A stretch of DNA of 64,000 nucleotides from Bog-532 sp963830385 (GTDB taxonomy: Bacteria > Actinomycetota > Actinomycetes > Streptosporangiales > Streptosporangiaceae): contig CAWHMD010000005.1 of assembly GCA_963830385.1 (NCBI GenBank), positions 620,001-684,000 on the forward strand. The letters run 5' to 3'. The translations under genes were made by a program, and so were the position numbers. Below the pieces are notes generated by a model that saw only the letters and a program-made list of their open reading frames with translations, was not told the origin of the DNA and did not search any database. Positions 34,024 through 42,934 of the stretch are shown here, in pieces; within the stretch, counting starts at the first letter, position 1; every line of letters starts with the position of its first letter.

Positions 34024-35460
34024 TTAAACCGGCTGTTCAGTATGGCCTAGCTGGCTAGCTGGGGTTTTTGTCATCCGGTCGTGTGGCAGCCGGGTCCCGA
34101 TCACCGTGGCCACCGCGAGGAGCCCGGCGCCGAGAGCGAAGATCAGGTCCAGCGTGCCCATCACCGGGCCCGGGCCGAGGTGGCCGTGGGCGGTACCGGC
34201 GGTGAACAAGGTGGCGAACGCCGCCGCCGCGACCGAGGCACCCAACGTCTCGGTAAAACGTACCCCGGTGGTAGCGGTGCCCAGGTCGCGGCGTTCCACA
34301 CTGTTCTGGACGAGAATCATCTCGTTGCCGATGCCGAATCCCACGCCAAGGCCCAGCACCAGCAACAGCGTGAGCAGCACCCCAAGCGGCGTGGCCGCGC
34401 TGGTCAGGGCCAGGCCGCCGAGGGCCAGCGCGCACAGGGCGGTGCTGGCCAGGATGGACGGGCGGACCGAACGGGCCCGGGCCAGGATCAGCGAGCCGCC
34501 CGCCGCGCCCAGGGCCAGTCCCGCCGCCATCGGCAGCAGCAGCACGCCGACGCTGGCGGCCCCGATGTGCCGGACCAGTTCCAGGTCGAGGGTCACGTAG
34601 ATGGTGGCGGCGGCCATCCCGCAGCCGGTGGCGAGCTGGAGCACGCTGACCACGCGCAGCGTCCGGTGCCGGAGCAGCCGCAACGGGAAGAACGGGGCGG
34701 ACGAGTGCGTCTGCCGGTAGCCCAACGCCGCCGCCAGCACCAGGCCGGCCGCGGCCAGCGCGAGGACCGGCGCGGACAGCCACGGATAGCGCTGACCGCC
34801 CCACTGGCAGACCAGCAGCAGGCAGGTGGCCGCGCCGGCCAGGGTGACGGCGCCGGGCACGTCCAGCCGGCCGCCGGTTCCGGGGCGCGGCAGCCGCAGG
34901 CAGGCGGCCACGACGATCCAGGCCGCGACCGCCAGCGGGACGTTGATCAGGAAGATCCAGCGCCAGGAGGCGTGCTGGACCAGCGTGCCGCCGACCAGCG
35001 GCCCGGCCACCAGGCCGAGGCCCACCATCAGCCCGGCGGCCGCGTTGCCGCCGTCGCCCGAGGCCTCCGGATTCTCTGCCCGCAGGTGGCCGAGGATGAC
35101 GACGGTCACGCTCATCAGGCCGCCCCCGCCCAGGCCCTGGACGGCCCGGAACAGCAGCAGTTCGGGCATGGAGGTGGCCGCGGCGCACAGCAGCGAGCCG
35201 GCGATGAACAGGCCGACGGTGACCAGGTAGACGGCCCTGGGGCCGGCCGAGTCGGCGAGCTTGCCGTACAGCGGCTGGACCACGGTCGACACCAGCGCGT
35301 AGATGGCCACCAGCCAGGGCACCTGGCTGAGACCGCCGCGCGGGTCGATGTCGCGGGCGATGGCGGCCCCGGTGTTGGTGACGATGTTGATGTCGAGGAT
35401 GGCGAGCAGCAGCGTCGCCACACAGGCCCCGAGAACGGCGAAGAACCGCGGCTTGGTCAT
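34024..35460 (-). CDS. MFS multidrug exporter, DHA2 (EmrB/QacA) type
   Basis: 478 residues with 14 predicted membrane helices. Motif A-like 'LYGKLADSAGPRAVYLV', motif C region 'GLVAGPLVGGTLVQHASWRWIFLINVP' (in parts) and early 'DINIVTNTGAAIARDID' typical of DHA2. Proton-coupled drug export. Divergent from a TetR gene, with two dyads in the 78-base gap; the nearer one begins right after the ATG, so repression by that TetR is very likely. Confidence 0.93.
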   Translation of the reverse strand: MTKPRFFAVLGACVATLLLAILDINIVTNTGAAIARDIDPRGGLSQVPWLVAIYALVSTVVQPLYGKLADSAGPRAVYLVTVGLFIAGSLLCAAATSMPELLLFRAVQGLGGGGLMSVTVVILGHLRAENPEASGDGGNAAAGLMVGLGLVAGPLVGGTLVQHASWRWIFLINVPLAVAAWIVVAACLRLPRPGTGGRLDVPGAVTLAGAATCLLLVCQWGGQRYPWLSAPVLALAAAGLVLAAALGYRQTHSSAPFFPLRLLRHRTLRVVSVLQLATGCGMAAATIYVTLDLELVRHIGAASVGVLLLPMAAGLALGAAGGSLILARARSVRPSILASTALCALALGGLALTSAATPLGVLLTLLLVLGLGVGFGIGNEMILVQNSVERRDLGTATTGVRFTETLGASVAAAAFATLFTAGTAHGHLGPGPVMGTLDLIFALGAGLLAVATVIGTRLPHDRMTKTPASQLGHTEQPV

Positions 35461-35461
35461 G

Positions 35462-35494
35462 ACCTAAATCTAGGTTTGACCTAAAATTAGGTCA
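35462..35494. promoter_or_regulatory. TetR operators between exporter and regulator
   Basis: ACCTA-AATC-TAGGT (35462-35475) is followed by the perfect dyad TGACCTAA-AA-TTAGGTCA (35477-35494). Both share the half-site ACCTA. A third half-like TTTTAGG lies at 35502-35508. The sites overlap the expected promoters of both divergent genes. Confidence 0.8.
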
Positions 35495-35538
35495 AGTACA
35501 ATTTTAGGAAAGGCTAATTTCGGGTTGAAGTCGCTACC

Positions 35539-36351
35539 ATGACCGGCATGGCGCAGGCCGAGGACGTCCGGGACCAGCCGCAGGGCAGGGGTCTCCGGGA
35601 ACGGAAGAAGGAACAGACCCGGGTGGCGATCACGCGCGCCGCGATCGGCCTGTTCCTGGAGCGCGGGTTCGAGCAGGTCCCAATCGCGGAGATCGCCGAC
35701 GCGGCCGGAGTGGCCAAGCAGACCGTGACCAACTACTTCCCGAACAAGGAAGACCTGGTCATCAACGCGCTGCCGTCGCTCATACCGGACGTGGCGGGGG
35801 CGGTGCAGACGCGGGCGCCCGGCGAGTCGCCCGCCGCCGCGCTGTCCCGGTTCTACCGGGCCGAGCTGGACCGCCGGGCGGAGTGGACCCAGCTGCACGA
35901 CGGCGTGACCCCGTTCGCCCGCATGAGCCTGGCCAGCCCGACCCTGACCATGGCGTTCGTGCGCTTGTGGGGCGCGGTGGAAGCGGACCTGGTCCGGGTG
36001 TTCGAGGAGATCGCCGTGGGGCCGGACCCGGGGCATGGAGTGGCCAGCGGGGAGAACGAGGCCACGGTGGAGCAGGCCATGGCCGTGCTCGCGGCGGGGG
36101 CGGCCGGGGCGGCCGGTGAATCGGCCGGCGAGGAGGAATTGTCCCGGCTGGCCGCGTCGATCACCGTGCCCCGGATCCGTGCCCAGGCCGCGGCCGGGCA
36201 GGTCGCGGCCACGCTGCGCACGCTGATCACCGCCAACCTGATCCGCCAGGCGGCCGGGCTGACGACCGAGGAGACCGCCGCCCAGAGCTACGCCGAGGCC
36301 GAGGCCGCGTTCGCGCTGCTGGAGTCGGGGCTGTCCGCCTTCAGCCGCTGA
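35539..36351 (+). CDS. TetR-family regulator of the adjacent exporter
   Basis: 270 residues. N-terminal HTH 'AAIGLFLERGFEQVPIAEI' and 'AGVAKQTVTNYFPNKEDLV'; the C-terminal ligand domain is Ala-rich with a 25-residue insertion. ATG at 35539 or 35548. Divergent from the DHA2 exporter and separated from it by matching dyads. Its last 11 bases overlap the convergent MFS gene. Confidence 0.92.
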   Translation: MTGMAQAEDVRDQPQGRGLRERKKEQTRVAITRAAIGLFLERGFEQVPIAEIADAAGVAKQTVTNYFPNKEDLVINALPSLIPDVAGAVQTRAPGESPAAALSRFYRAELDRRAEWTQLHDGVTPFARMSLASPTLTMAFVRLWGAVEADLVRVFEEIAVGPDPGHGVASGENEATVEQAMAVLAAGAAGAAGESAGEEELSRLAASITVPRIRAQAAAGQVAATLRTLITANLIRQAAGLTTEETAAQSYAEAEAAFALLESGLSAFSR

Positions 36352-37651
36352 CCGGGCGCGGCTGGCCGGGCTGGCCGGGCTGGCCGGGCTGGCCGGGGCC
36401 GCGACGCGGGAAGGCGCGGCGGGCAGCCAGCACGATCAGCAGGGCCGCCACCGCGAAGATCAGGCTGGTCAGCGGCAGGATCGGGAGCAGCCCGGCATTG
36501 ACCAGGAGCGACCCGGCCAGTGCGCCGCCGCCGATGCCGATCTGGAACGCGACCACGTAGAGGGCCGAGGCGGTGTCGGCCGAGCGCGGCGCGACCCGCA
36601 GCACCGCTGCCTGGAGGGCGACCGGCAGCGCGGTAAAGCCGGCGCCCCAGACAATCATCGCCGCTATCGTGCCGGTGGCCGAGCCGTGGGCCAGGGTGGC
36701 CAGCACCGCCAGCGCCACCGCCAGGCTGGTCAGGCAGGTGGCGCTGGCCAGCCGGGGCCTGCGGTCGGTGATCCGGCCCGCCAGCACGATGCCGCAGATC
36801 CCGGCCGCCCCGTAGCCGAACAGCACCGCCGACAGGGCCAGGCCGGACAGGCCCGCGTCCCGCCGGACCAGCGCCGTGATGTAGGTGTAGGCGGCGAACT
36901 GCCCGGTGGCCGCCAGCATCGTCACCACGCAGACGGCCAGCAGCGGGCCGCTGCGGAGGGCGGCCGGGATGGCCGCCAGCCGGGCCCGGGCCGTGCCGTG
37001 AGCCGCCGGGCTGCCCGGGCCGGCCGAGCCGGTGGTTCCGGCGGGGAAGGGCTCGGCGGGAAGGGCGGGCAGGATGCGGCGGAGGGCGACGGTGCTCACC
37101 AGGGCGACCACGCCGAGCGCCGCCATGGCGGCCCGCCAGCCGACCGCGTGCCCGAGGGCGGTGCCGAGCGGGATCCCGCCCACCAGGGCCAGCGAGTTGC
37201 CCACGAAGACGAAGGCGGTGGCCCGGGCCGCCTGGCCGGGTGGGGCGAGCCGGCCAGCGACCGGGGCCAGCATCGACCAGAACACGCCGTGCGCCAGCGC
37301 GCACACCACCCGGCCGGCCAGCACGACCGCGTAGTCGGGGGCGGCCGCCACCACGAACTGCGACAGCGCCAGCAGCCCCACACAGGCGACCACCAGCGTG
37401 CGCCGCGAACGGTACTCCAGGGCCGCGGTCAGCGGGATCGCGGTCAGGCCGGCGATGGCCGCGTAGGCGGTGACCAGCAGGCCCACCGTGCCCGGGCGGA
37501 CGTGCAGGCCGGCCGAGAGCTGCGGCAGCAGGCCGACCGGCAGCGTTTCGGCCGTCACGTAGACGAACGCGGCGCTGGCCAGCGTGGTCAGGCCGAGCCG
37601 GGCCCGCGCCGTGCCGGGGTCCGCGGCCGGGCGAATCCGGGTCTGGGGCAT
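36341..37651 (-). CDS. MFS exporter, DHA1 (AraJ/Cmx-like) type
   Basis: 436 residues, 12 membrane helices. 'TLPVGLLPQLSAGLHVRPG' and 'GRVVCALAHGVFWSMLAPVAGRL' are typical of the DHA1 sugar/chloramphenicol-efflux group. The start at ATG 37651 is favoured over an extension to 37720 that would cross the divergent promoter. The C-terminal tail is a 'GQPGQPGQPGQP' run encoded by a 9-bp tandem repeat (about 36360-36398). Divergent from a ROK regulator. Confidence 0.9.
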   Translation of the reverse strand: MPQTRIRPAADPGTARARLGLTTLASAAFVYVTAETLPVGLLPQLSAGLHVRPGTVGLLVTAYAAIAGLTAIPLTAALEYRSRRTLVVACVGLLALSQFVVAAAPDYAVVLAGRVVCALAHGVFWSMLAPVAGRLAPPGQAARATAFVFVGNSLALVGGIPLGTALGHAVGWRAAMAALGVVALVSTVALRRILPALPAEPFPAGTTGSAGPGSPAAHGTARARLAAIPAALRSGPLLAVCVVTMLAATGQFAAYTYITALVRRDAGLSGLALSAVLFGYGAAGICGIVLAGRITDRRPRLASATCLTSLAVALAVLATLAHGSATGTIAAMIVWGAGFTALPVALQAAVLRVAPRSADTASALYVVAFQIGIGGGALAGSLLVNAGLLPILPLTSLIFAVAALLIVLAARRAFPRRGPGQPGQPGQPGQPRPVSG

Positions 37652-37664
37652 GCCGTCCAGCTTA

Positions 37665-37680
37665 TACTCGTTAGACGATT
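37665..37680. promoter_or_regulatory. Small dyad in the MFS/ROK divergent gap
   Basis: TCGT-TAG-ACGA at 37668-37678 sits in a short AT-rich stretch with TATACT next to it, in the only 60 bases between the two divergent genes. Confidence 0.45.
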
Positions 37681-37714
37681 TTATTAAGGGTAGGCCAGAC
37701 TTGAGGTGGAGGTG

Positions 37715-38896
37715 ATGCACGTGACGCCGCGGACGTCAGCGCAGGCGACGCTGCTGCGCGCCGTGCACCAGCAGCCGGGGGTGACCCGGGCGGCCGTCGC
37801 GCACGAGCTGGGCATGCCCAGCGGCTTCGCGGCCGAGACGGTGGCCCGGCTGGTCGCGGCCCGGCTGCTGAGCGAGGAGCCGGCCCCGCCGACCGGCAGC
37901 CGCGGGCGGCCGACCACCCTGCTGCGGGCCCATCCGGACGGCCCGCTGGCGGCGGTGGCCACGATCACCCAGGAAACCTGGACGGTGGCGGTCACCGAGC
38001 TCGGCGGCACCCAGCTGACCACGGTCACCGGGACCCACGCCCACGACCACGACCAGGACGAGGTCCTGGGCGCGGTGACGGCGCAGCTCAGCGTGGCGGC
38101 CCGGCGGTTCGGGGCGCGGATCCGGGCGGCGGCGGTCTCGGTGCCGGGCACGGTCGTGGGCAGCCAGCTGGTCTACGCGCCGAACCTGGGCTGGCACGAG
38201 GTGGACCTGTCCGGCCTGTGGCCGCACTACCACCCGGAGCTGCCGCTGATCGCGGGCAACGACGCCACCTGCGCGGCCGTGGCCGAGTCGCGGCACGGGG
38301 CCGGGGCGGGCGCCGGCACCATGCTCTACCTGCACCTGGAGGCCGGGATCGGCGGCGCCGTGGTCGAGGGCGAACGGGTGGTGGCGGGGGCCACCGGTGC
38401 GGCCGGAGAGTTCGGCCACATGCCGTTCGGCGATCCCGGGCGGCGCTGCCGGTGCGGCGCCTGGGGCTGCTGGAACACCAGCGTGGACGGCGACGCGGTG
38501 GCCCGGATGCTGGGCGAGCCGGTCCCGGCCGACGAGGTCAGCTACATCCGCCGGGTGCTGGCCGGGGCGCGTGGCCGGCAAGCACGACAGTCGGCGGCGG
38601 TCCGGGCGCTGGCCCAGTCGCTCGGCCGGGGCGCGGCGGGCCTGGTCAACGCCCTCGACCCGCATGTGGTGGCGGTGGGTGGCCTGGGCCGGGAGCTGCT
38701 GGCGGTGGCGGGCGGGCACGCCACCGCCGCCTACCACGACGGGCTGATGGCGTTCCGCCCGCTGCCCCCTCCCCCGCTGGTGGCCGCCCATCTGCCGGAC
38801 GACGGCCCGCTGCTGGGCGCAGCCGAGCTGTGCTTCGACCGCATCCTCACCGACGACGGCCTGCAGGCCTGGTCGCTGGCAGACTGTCCGGCATGA
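37715..38896 (+). CDS. ROK-family transcriptional repressor
   Basis: 393 residues. N-terminal winged helix ('QATLLRAVHQQPGVTRAAVA') then a ROK sugar-kinase-like domain with 'AAVSVPGTVVG', 'IAGNDATCAAVAESR' and the zinc site 'EFGHMPFGDPGRRCRCGAWGC'. The usual Glu after CG..GC is replaced (GCWN). Probably a sugar-responsive repressor of the divergent MFS gene. ATG 37715 is preceded by GGAGG. Its stop overlaps the next start as ATGA. Confidence 0.92.
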   Translation: MHVTPRTSAQATLLRAVHQQPGVTRAAVAHELGMPSGFAAETVARLVAARLLSEEPAPPTGSRGRPTTLLRAHPDGPLAAVATITQETWTVAVTELGGTQLTTVTGTHAHDHDQDEVLGAVTAQLSVAARRFGARIRAAAVSVPGTVVGSQLVYAPNLGWHEVDLSGLWPHYHPELPLIAGNDATCAAVAESRHGAGAGAGTMLYLHLEAGIGGAVVEGERVVAGATGAAGEFGHMPFGDPGRRCRCGAWGCWNTSVDGDAVARMLGEPVPADEVSYIRRVLAGARGRQARQSAAVRALAQSLGRGAAGLVNALDPHVVAVGGLGRELLAVAGGHATAAYHDGLMAFRPLPPPPLVAAHLPDDGPLLGAAELCFDRILTDDGLQAWSLADCPA

Positions 38897-39492
38897 CCGA
38901 ACCAGATTTCAAGAACGACCTGCGGCTGTACCTGCAGCGCGGCCGCGACGCGATGCTGTGGAAGCTGGACGGCGCCAGCGAGTACGACATCCGCCGGCCG
39001 CTGACCCCGACCGGCACCAACCTGCTGGGGCTGGTCAAGCACCTGGCCGCGGTGGAGGCCGGATACTTCGGGGAGACTTTCGGGCGGCCGTTCGGCGAGC
39101 CCACCGGGTGGTCGGACATGGACGCCGCTGAGGAGAACGCGGACCTGTGGGCGACCGCCGAGGAGTCCCGCGAGCAGATCACCGGGCTGTACCGGCGGGC
39201 CTGCGCGCACGCCGACCTCACCATCGAGGAGCTGCCGCTGGACTCGATCGGGCACGTGCCGTGGTGGCCCGCCGAACGGAACGAGGTGACCCTGCACCGG
39301 ATCCTGGTGCACGTACTTGGCGAGACCGATCGGCACGCCGGTCACGCCGATATCGTGCGCGAGCTGGTCGACGGGGCGGCCGGCGTCGCGGCCGAGTACA
39401 GCAACCTGCCGGAGGGTGATCAGGCCTGGTGGGAGACCTACCGGGCCACGGTCGAGCGAGCGGCCCGGGAGGCCGGCGGCATCAGCGGATGA
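38893..39492 (+). CDS. DinB-family (DUF664) protein
   Basis: 199 residues. 'LLGLVKHLAAVEAGYFGETF' and 'EVTLHRILVHVLGETDRHAGHADIVRELV' (in parts) show the three-His DinB/DUF664 metal site. Starts at the ATGA overlap with the ROK gene, so translationally coupled to it. Substrate unknown; homologues are thiol-dependent transferases. Convergent with the lipase remnant by 11 bases. Confidence 0.9.
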   Translation: MTEPDFKNDLRLYLQRGRDAMLWKLDGASEYDIRRPLTPTGTNLLGLVKHLAAVEAGYFGETFGRPFGEPTGWSDMDAAEENADLWATAEESREQITGLYRRACAHADLTIEELPLDSIGHVPWWPAERNEVTLHRILVHVLGETDRHAGHADIVRELVDGAAGVAAEYSNLPEGDQAWWETYRATVERAAREAGGISG

Positions 39493-39997
39493 AGGCGATC
39501 TGCGGGTAGCGCGGTGACGGGCCGTTCAGCAGCGGGCTGTCCTGGCCGCGCAGCCAGCGGCCGAAGAACGCCGCCAGGTAGGCTTCCCCGGCGCTGACCG
39601 CCTGGCCGGGCTGGACGGTGCCCAGATCCTTGGTCAGCACGCTGGCCGGCAGGCCGGCCTGCGGGAGCAGCGCGACCGCGTCCTTGTAGTCGTTCTCGCC
39701 GCTGGTCCCGCGCAGGGTCAGGTCCAGGTGCCAGCCCGGGGTGTGGGTCCAGAACGACCGCCACGAGGCCACCGTTTCCCAGCTGGTCTGCGGGTCGCCC
39801 ATGAACATGAACGGCTGGCGCAGGCCGGTGCTGAACACCGGCAGCAGGTGGTCGCTGCCGGGGATGATCGGGCTGTCGGTGGCGCCGTCGAGGTCGACGC
39901 CGGCCTTGATCCGGGGGTCCCCGGCCATCGCCTGGGCGGTCACGCTGCCCGCCAGGGCGAGAGTCGTTGCCATGAGGACGGTTTTTGTTTTCCGCAT
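39482..39997 (-). pseudogene. Internally deleted secreted lipase-like alpha/beta hydrolase
   Basis: 171 codons, open frame. A signal peptide ('TVLMATTLALAGSVTAQ') runs straight into 'AMAGDPRIKAGVDLDGAT', which in PAF-acetylhydrolase/lipase-like proteins normally follows the nucleophile elbow GHSxGG. The whole N-terminal half of the hydrolase, including the catalytic Ser and oxyanion residues, is missing, while the rest of the C-terminal half ('FMFMGDPQTSWETV', 'GENDYKDAVALLPQ') is intact. An in-frame deletion product; a catalytic role is unlikely. Confidence 0.75.
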
Positions 39998-40053
39998 ACT
40001 TCGACGCTAGAAACGGCGCCGGCCCGGCGGTATGCGGCTACTGCCCGCCCTAA

Positions 40054-40070
40054 CGGGGGGATTACCCCCG
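40054..40070 (-). terminator. Hairpin after the ATP-grasp operon
   Basis: CGGGGG-TAATC-CCCCCG on the minus strand, starting one base after the ATP-grasp stop codon. Confidence 0.7.
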
Positions 40071-40071
40071 G

Positions 40072-41322
40072 TCAGGCGCCGTGCAGGCGGGTGGTCTCGT
40101 CCTGCACCCAGAGGGTGAGCAGGCCGCGGAAGTGGGCGATGAACTCGTCGTGCTCGTGCGCGGGGTAGACCGACCGGACGGTGCTGAGCAGGAGATCGTC
40201 GAAATCGGGGCTGGCCACCCACTCGAGGACGATTTCATCGATGTGCGGGAGGCTGATCGCGCAGAAGTCCTCGTAGCGCTCGGTCTCGAAGTACGCGTCG
40301 GCCAGTTCGCGGTAGACGGCCATCTTCTCCCCGTAGGTGGCGCCGGGGGCGTCGGCGACCTCGAAGAACCGGTCGGTCTCGAGGTCGAGCTTGGCCCGGC
40401 GGCCAGTGGCGAGGACGAACACGCACCACTTGACCAGCGCTTTCATCGCCCACGGGAAGTAGTAGTGCAGGCTCGTGAGGGCCACGTCGGGGCAGGCGTT
40501 GGCGTAGTCGATCGGGTAGACCTCACCGTCCTTGATCAGCGTCTCGCAGGAGTTCAGCTCCCACCGGAAGAAGGCGTTCACCAGCCGGCCGATCGTGACC
40601 ACCTCGGCCCCCGCCTCGGCCGACAAGAAGTCGTGGTCAACCTGATAGCGCAGGTGCATGGGCTGGTCCGGCCGGAAGCGCATGACCATGGTCTCCGGGC
40701 CGATCGACAGCGACCGGGAGAACACGTCGAAGTCGATGCACTGCTGCAGGTGCATGAGCATCTCACCGCTGGCGTCGTAGGCGGCGTGCAGCTCGGCCGG
40801 GTTGTGGATCTTGGAGACGCCGCGCCAGCCGCCACCGTCGAACGGCTTCATGAACAGCGGGTAGCCGATCCGCTCGGCGATGGCGTCGAGGTCGAACGGC
40901 TGGTTGTACTTGGCCGCGGTGTAGGCGTAGCGGGAATTGTCGACCGGGTTCTTGTACGGCACCAGCACGGTGTCGGGGACCTTGAGACCGAGCCGCATGG
41001 CCGCGCAGTAGGCGGTGTGCTTCTCCATCGACTGGAACGTGAACGGGCTGTTCAGCAAGTAGACGCCGTTCATCATCGAGACCTTCTTGAGCCACTCGCG
41101 CGGCTGGTAGTACCAGTACGCGAGGCGGTCGATGACCAGCTCCTGGCGGGCCCGGTCACGCAGGTCGAACGGCTCGATCATGATCCGCTCGCTGCTGAAA
41201 CTGTGCCGGGTGCCACCCACACCGGGGATCGGGCCGAGGCGGCTCAGGATGGTCTCGAACGCCCGAGGCCAGTCTTCCTCGGTGCCGAGCAGCAGCCCGA
41301 TCAGGTGCGGGGTACTGGTCAT
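40072..41322 (-). CDS. ATP-grasp ligase-like protein
   Basis: 416 residues. Central ATP-grasp fold: 'LVPYKNPV', the glycine-rich small loop 'PLFMKPFDGGGWRGVSKI', 'MHLQQCIDFDVFSRSLSIGPETMVMRF' (in parts) and the metal-binding acidic/Asn segment 'GEVYPIDYANACPDV'. ATP-grasp enzymes activate a carboxylate as acyl phosphate and join it to an amine, thiol or hydroxyl. The closest family and substrate are not recognised. Third gene of a compact operon after two PF00756-type esterases (16-base gap), followed at once by a hairpin. Confidence 0.85.
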   Translation of the reverse strand: MTSTPHLIGLLLGTEEDWPRAFETILSRLGPIPGVGGTRHSFSSERIMIEPFDLRDRARQELVIDRLAYWYYQPREWLKKVSMMNGVYLLNSPFTFQSMEKHTAYCAAMRLGLKVPDTVLVPYKNPVDNSRYAYTAAKYNQPFDLDAIAERIGYPLFMKPFDGGGWRGVSKIHNPAELHAAYDASGEMLMHLQQCIDFDVFSRSLSIGPETMVMRFRPDQPMHLRYQVDHDFLSAEAGAEVVTIGRLVNAFFRWELNSCETLIKDGEVYPIDYANACPDVALTSLHYYFPWAMKALVKWCVFVLATGRRAKLDLETDRFFEVADAPGATYGEKMAVYRELADAYFETERYEDFCAISLPHIDEIVLEWVASPDFDDLLLSTVRSVYPAHEHDEFIAHFRGLLTLWVQDETTRLHGA

Positions 41323-41338
41323 GGGCGATCTCCCGTCA

Positions 41339-42082
41339 TCAGCAGAAACGCGGCATGTGGTGGGCGAGCTGAGCCCGCCAGGAGGGCCAGTCGTGCGGGA
41401 CGTCGTAGCCCCACAGGTCGAGCTCGTGCCGGATACCCCGGTCGGCCAGCAGCCCGGCGAATCGCCGGGTGCTCTCCAGCGAGCCGGTGGTGTCCTCCCA
41501 CTGGCCCTGACCGCAGACCAGCAGCAGGCTGACCCGCGCCCGCAGCCAGTCCAGGTGGTCGCCGTTCAGGTTGGGCACGTAGTCAACCGGGTTGCTGAAG
41601 TAGGCGGCGGTACCCCGCTCGCCCCAGGCGTGCCAGGTGGACGGGTCGTAGTTGCCGGACAGGCACAGCGCCAGCGGGAACAGGTCGGCGCGCTTGAGCG
41701 CGAAGTTCGCCGCGTGGTAGGCACCCAGGCTGCAGCCGCACGTGGCCACCTCCACCGGCCCCTGGCAGTCCTGGTGGATCGAGGGGACCACCTGCCCGGT
41801 GATCCAGGCCTCGTAGCGCTCGTGGCGGCGGGCGCGCTCCTCCAGCGGCAGGCTCTGATCGGCCCAGGAGGCCGCGTCGTAGCCGTCCACGCAGTAGACC
41901 TTCAGCCGCCCGGCCTCGATCAGGTCCGCGACCGCGCCGGTCATGCCGTGTTCCTCGAACTCCCAGGCGCCGTTGCCCTCGGTCGGGAACACCAGCAGCG
42001 GGCGCCCCCAGTGGCCGTAGCGCACCACCGTGCCGGCCTGCCCGAGCGCGTCCGACCAGAGCTCGGCCACGTCCCGGTTCAT
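41339..42082 (-). CDS. Esterase D/enterochelin-esterase-like hydrolase
   Basis: 247 residues. Alpha/beta hydrolase of the PF00756 type: 'PLLVFPTEGNGAWEFEEHGM', nucleophile Ser in 'VATCGCSLGAYHAANFAL', and a C-terminal His in 'GYDVPHDWPSWRAQL'. The elbow is GCSLG. No signal peptide. It overlaps the upstream esterase by ATGA and precedes the ATP-grasp gene, so hydrolysis and ligation probably act on the same compound. Confidence 0.87.
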   Translation of the reverse strand: MNRDVAELWSDALGQAGTVVRYGHWGRPLLVFPTEGNGAWEFEEHGMTGAVADLIEAGRLKVYCVDGYDAASWADQSLPLEERARRHERYEAWITGQVVPSIHQDCQGPVEVATCGCSLGAYHAANFALKRADLFPLALCLSGNYDPSTWHAWGERGTAAYFSNPVDYVPNLNGDHLDWLRARVSLLLVCGQGQWEDTTGSLESTRRFAGLLADRGIRHELDLWGYDVPHDWPSWRAQLAHHMPRFC

Positions 42083-42885
42083 GCGGCCAGCAACCGGAGC
42101 AGGGCGGACAGGTGCGGGTCGAGGGCGTCCCGCCAGGCGGTCCAGTCGTGCCCGCCCGGGACCTCGTGCAGGACGGCCGGGTAGTGGTGCCGGCGCAGGG
42201 CCTGCACCAGCAGCCGGTTGTTGGGCAGGTTCTCCTCCGGCTGGCCGCAGGTGGCGACGACCGGGACCGGGCAGGCGGGCAGGTGGCCGTCCTGCACCGA
42301 GGCCACGAAGCGGACGATGCGGCGGAAGTACCGGAAGCCCTCCTCCATCCGGTCGTAGCGCAGCGTGAAAAAGCTGCCGGACTGCAGGAACAGCCCCGCG
42401 AAGGTGCCGGGGTAACGGACGTGCGCGTACAGCATGGCCAGCCCGCCCAGGCTGGCCCCCATCCCGAACCGGGCGGTGGTGGCCAGCCGGCCGGTCACCG
42501 CGGGCAGGACGGCGTCGGTCAGCGTGCGGGTGTAGGCGGGATGGGCCGAGTACCAGGCGTCCCGCTGGCCCGGGCTCAGCAGCGCGGCCCGCAGCGGCGG
42601 CAGCCAGGCGCCCGCCACGCCCGCGGCCAGGTACCGGGTGAGGGCCGCCCGGCTGTCGTACTCCGGCCCGTCGTGCACGACCAGCAGCGGCAGCGGCTCG
42701 TGGTCGGCCACCCCCGGCGGCGCCCAGGTGCGCACGGCCACGGTCGCGCCCTCGCCCAAGGCGGGAGCCGGCACCGCGAAGCCCTGGCCGTGCCCGGGCG
42801 GCACCAGCACGCCGAGCCAGCCGGGCGGCGCGTACGGCGCGCTCGGCGGGCCCGATGGCGGGCTCGGCGGCGGGGACTCCAGCAC
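42079..42885 (-). CDS. Second PF00756-type esterase
   Basis: 268 residues. Long Pro-rich N-terminus, then 'PLPLLVVHDGPEYDSRAAL', nucleophile Ser in 'RFGMGASLGGLAMLYAHVRYP', Asp in 'VVATCGQPEENLPNNRLL' and His in 'HEVPGGHDWTAWRDAL': a complete triad of the enterochelin-esterase/antigen-85 fold. First gene of the esterase-esterase-ATP-grasp operon; ATGA overlap with the next gene. Confidence 0.87.
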   Translation of the reverse strand: MLESPPPSPPSGPPSAPYAPPGWLGVLVPPGHGQGFAVPAPALGEGATVAVRTWAPPGVADHEPLPLLVVHDGPEYDSRAALTRYLAAGVAGAWLPPLRAALLSPGQRDAWYSAHPAYTRTLTDAVLPAVTGRLATTARFGMGASLGGLAMLYAHVRYPGTFAGLFLQSGSFFTLRYDRMEEGFRYFRRIVRFVASVQDGHLPACPVPVVATCGQPEENLPNNRLLVQALRRHHYPAVLHEVPGGHDWTAWRDALDPHLSALLRLLAA

Positions 42886-42934
42886 CCGCTTATCGTCCCT
42901 GCTCTGGAGGCTGGTGACAACGGTGACGGAAGGG

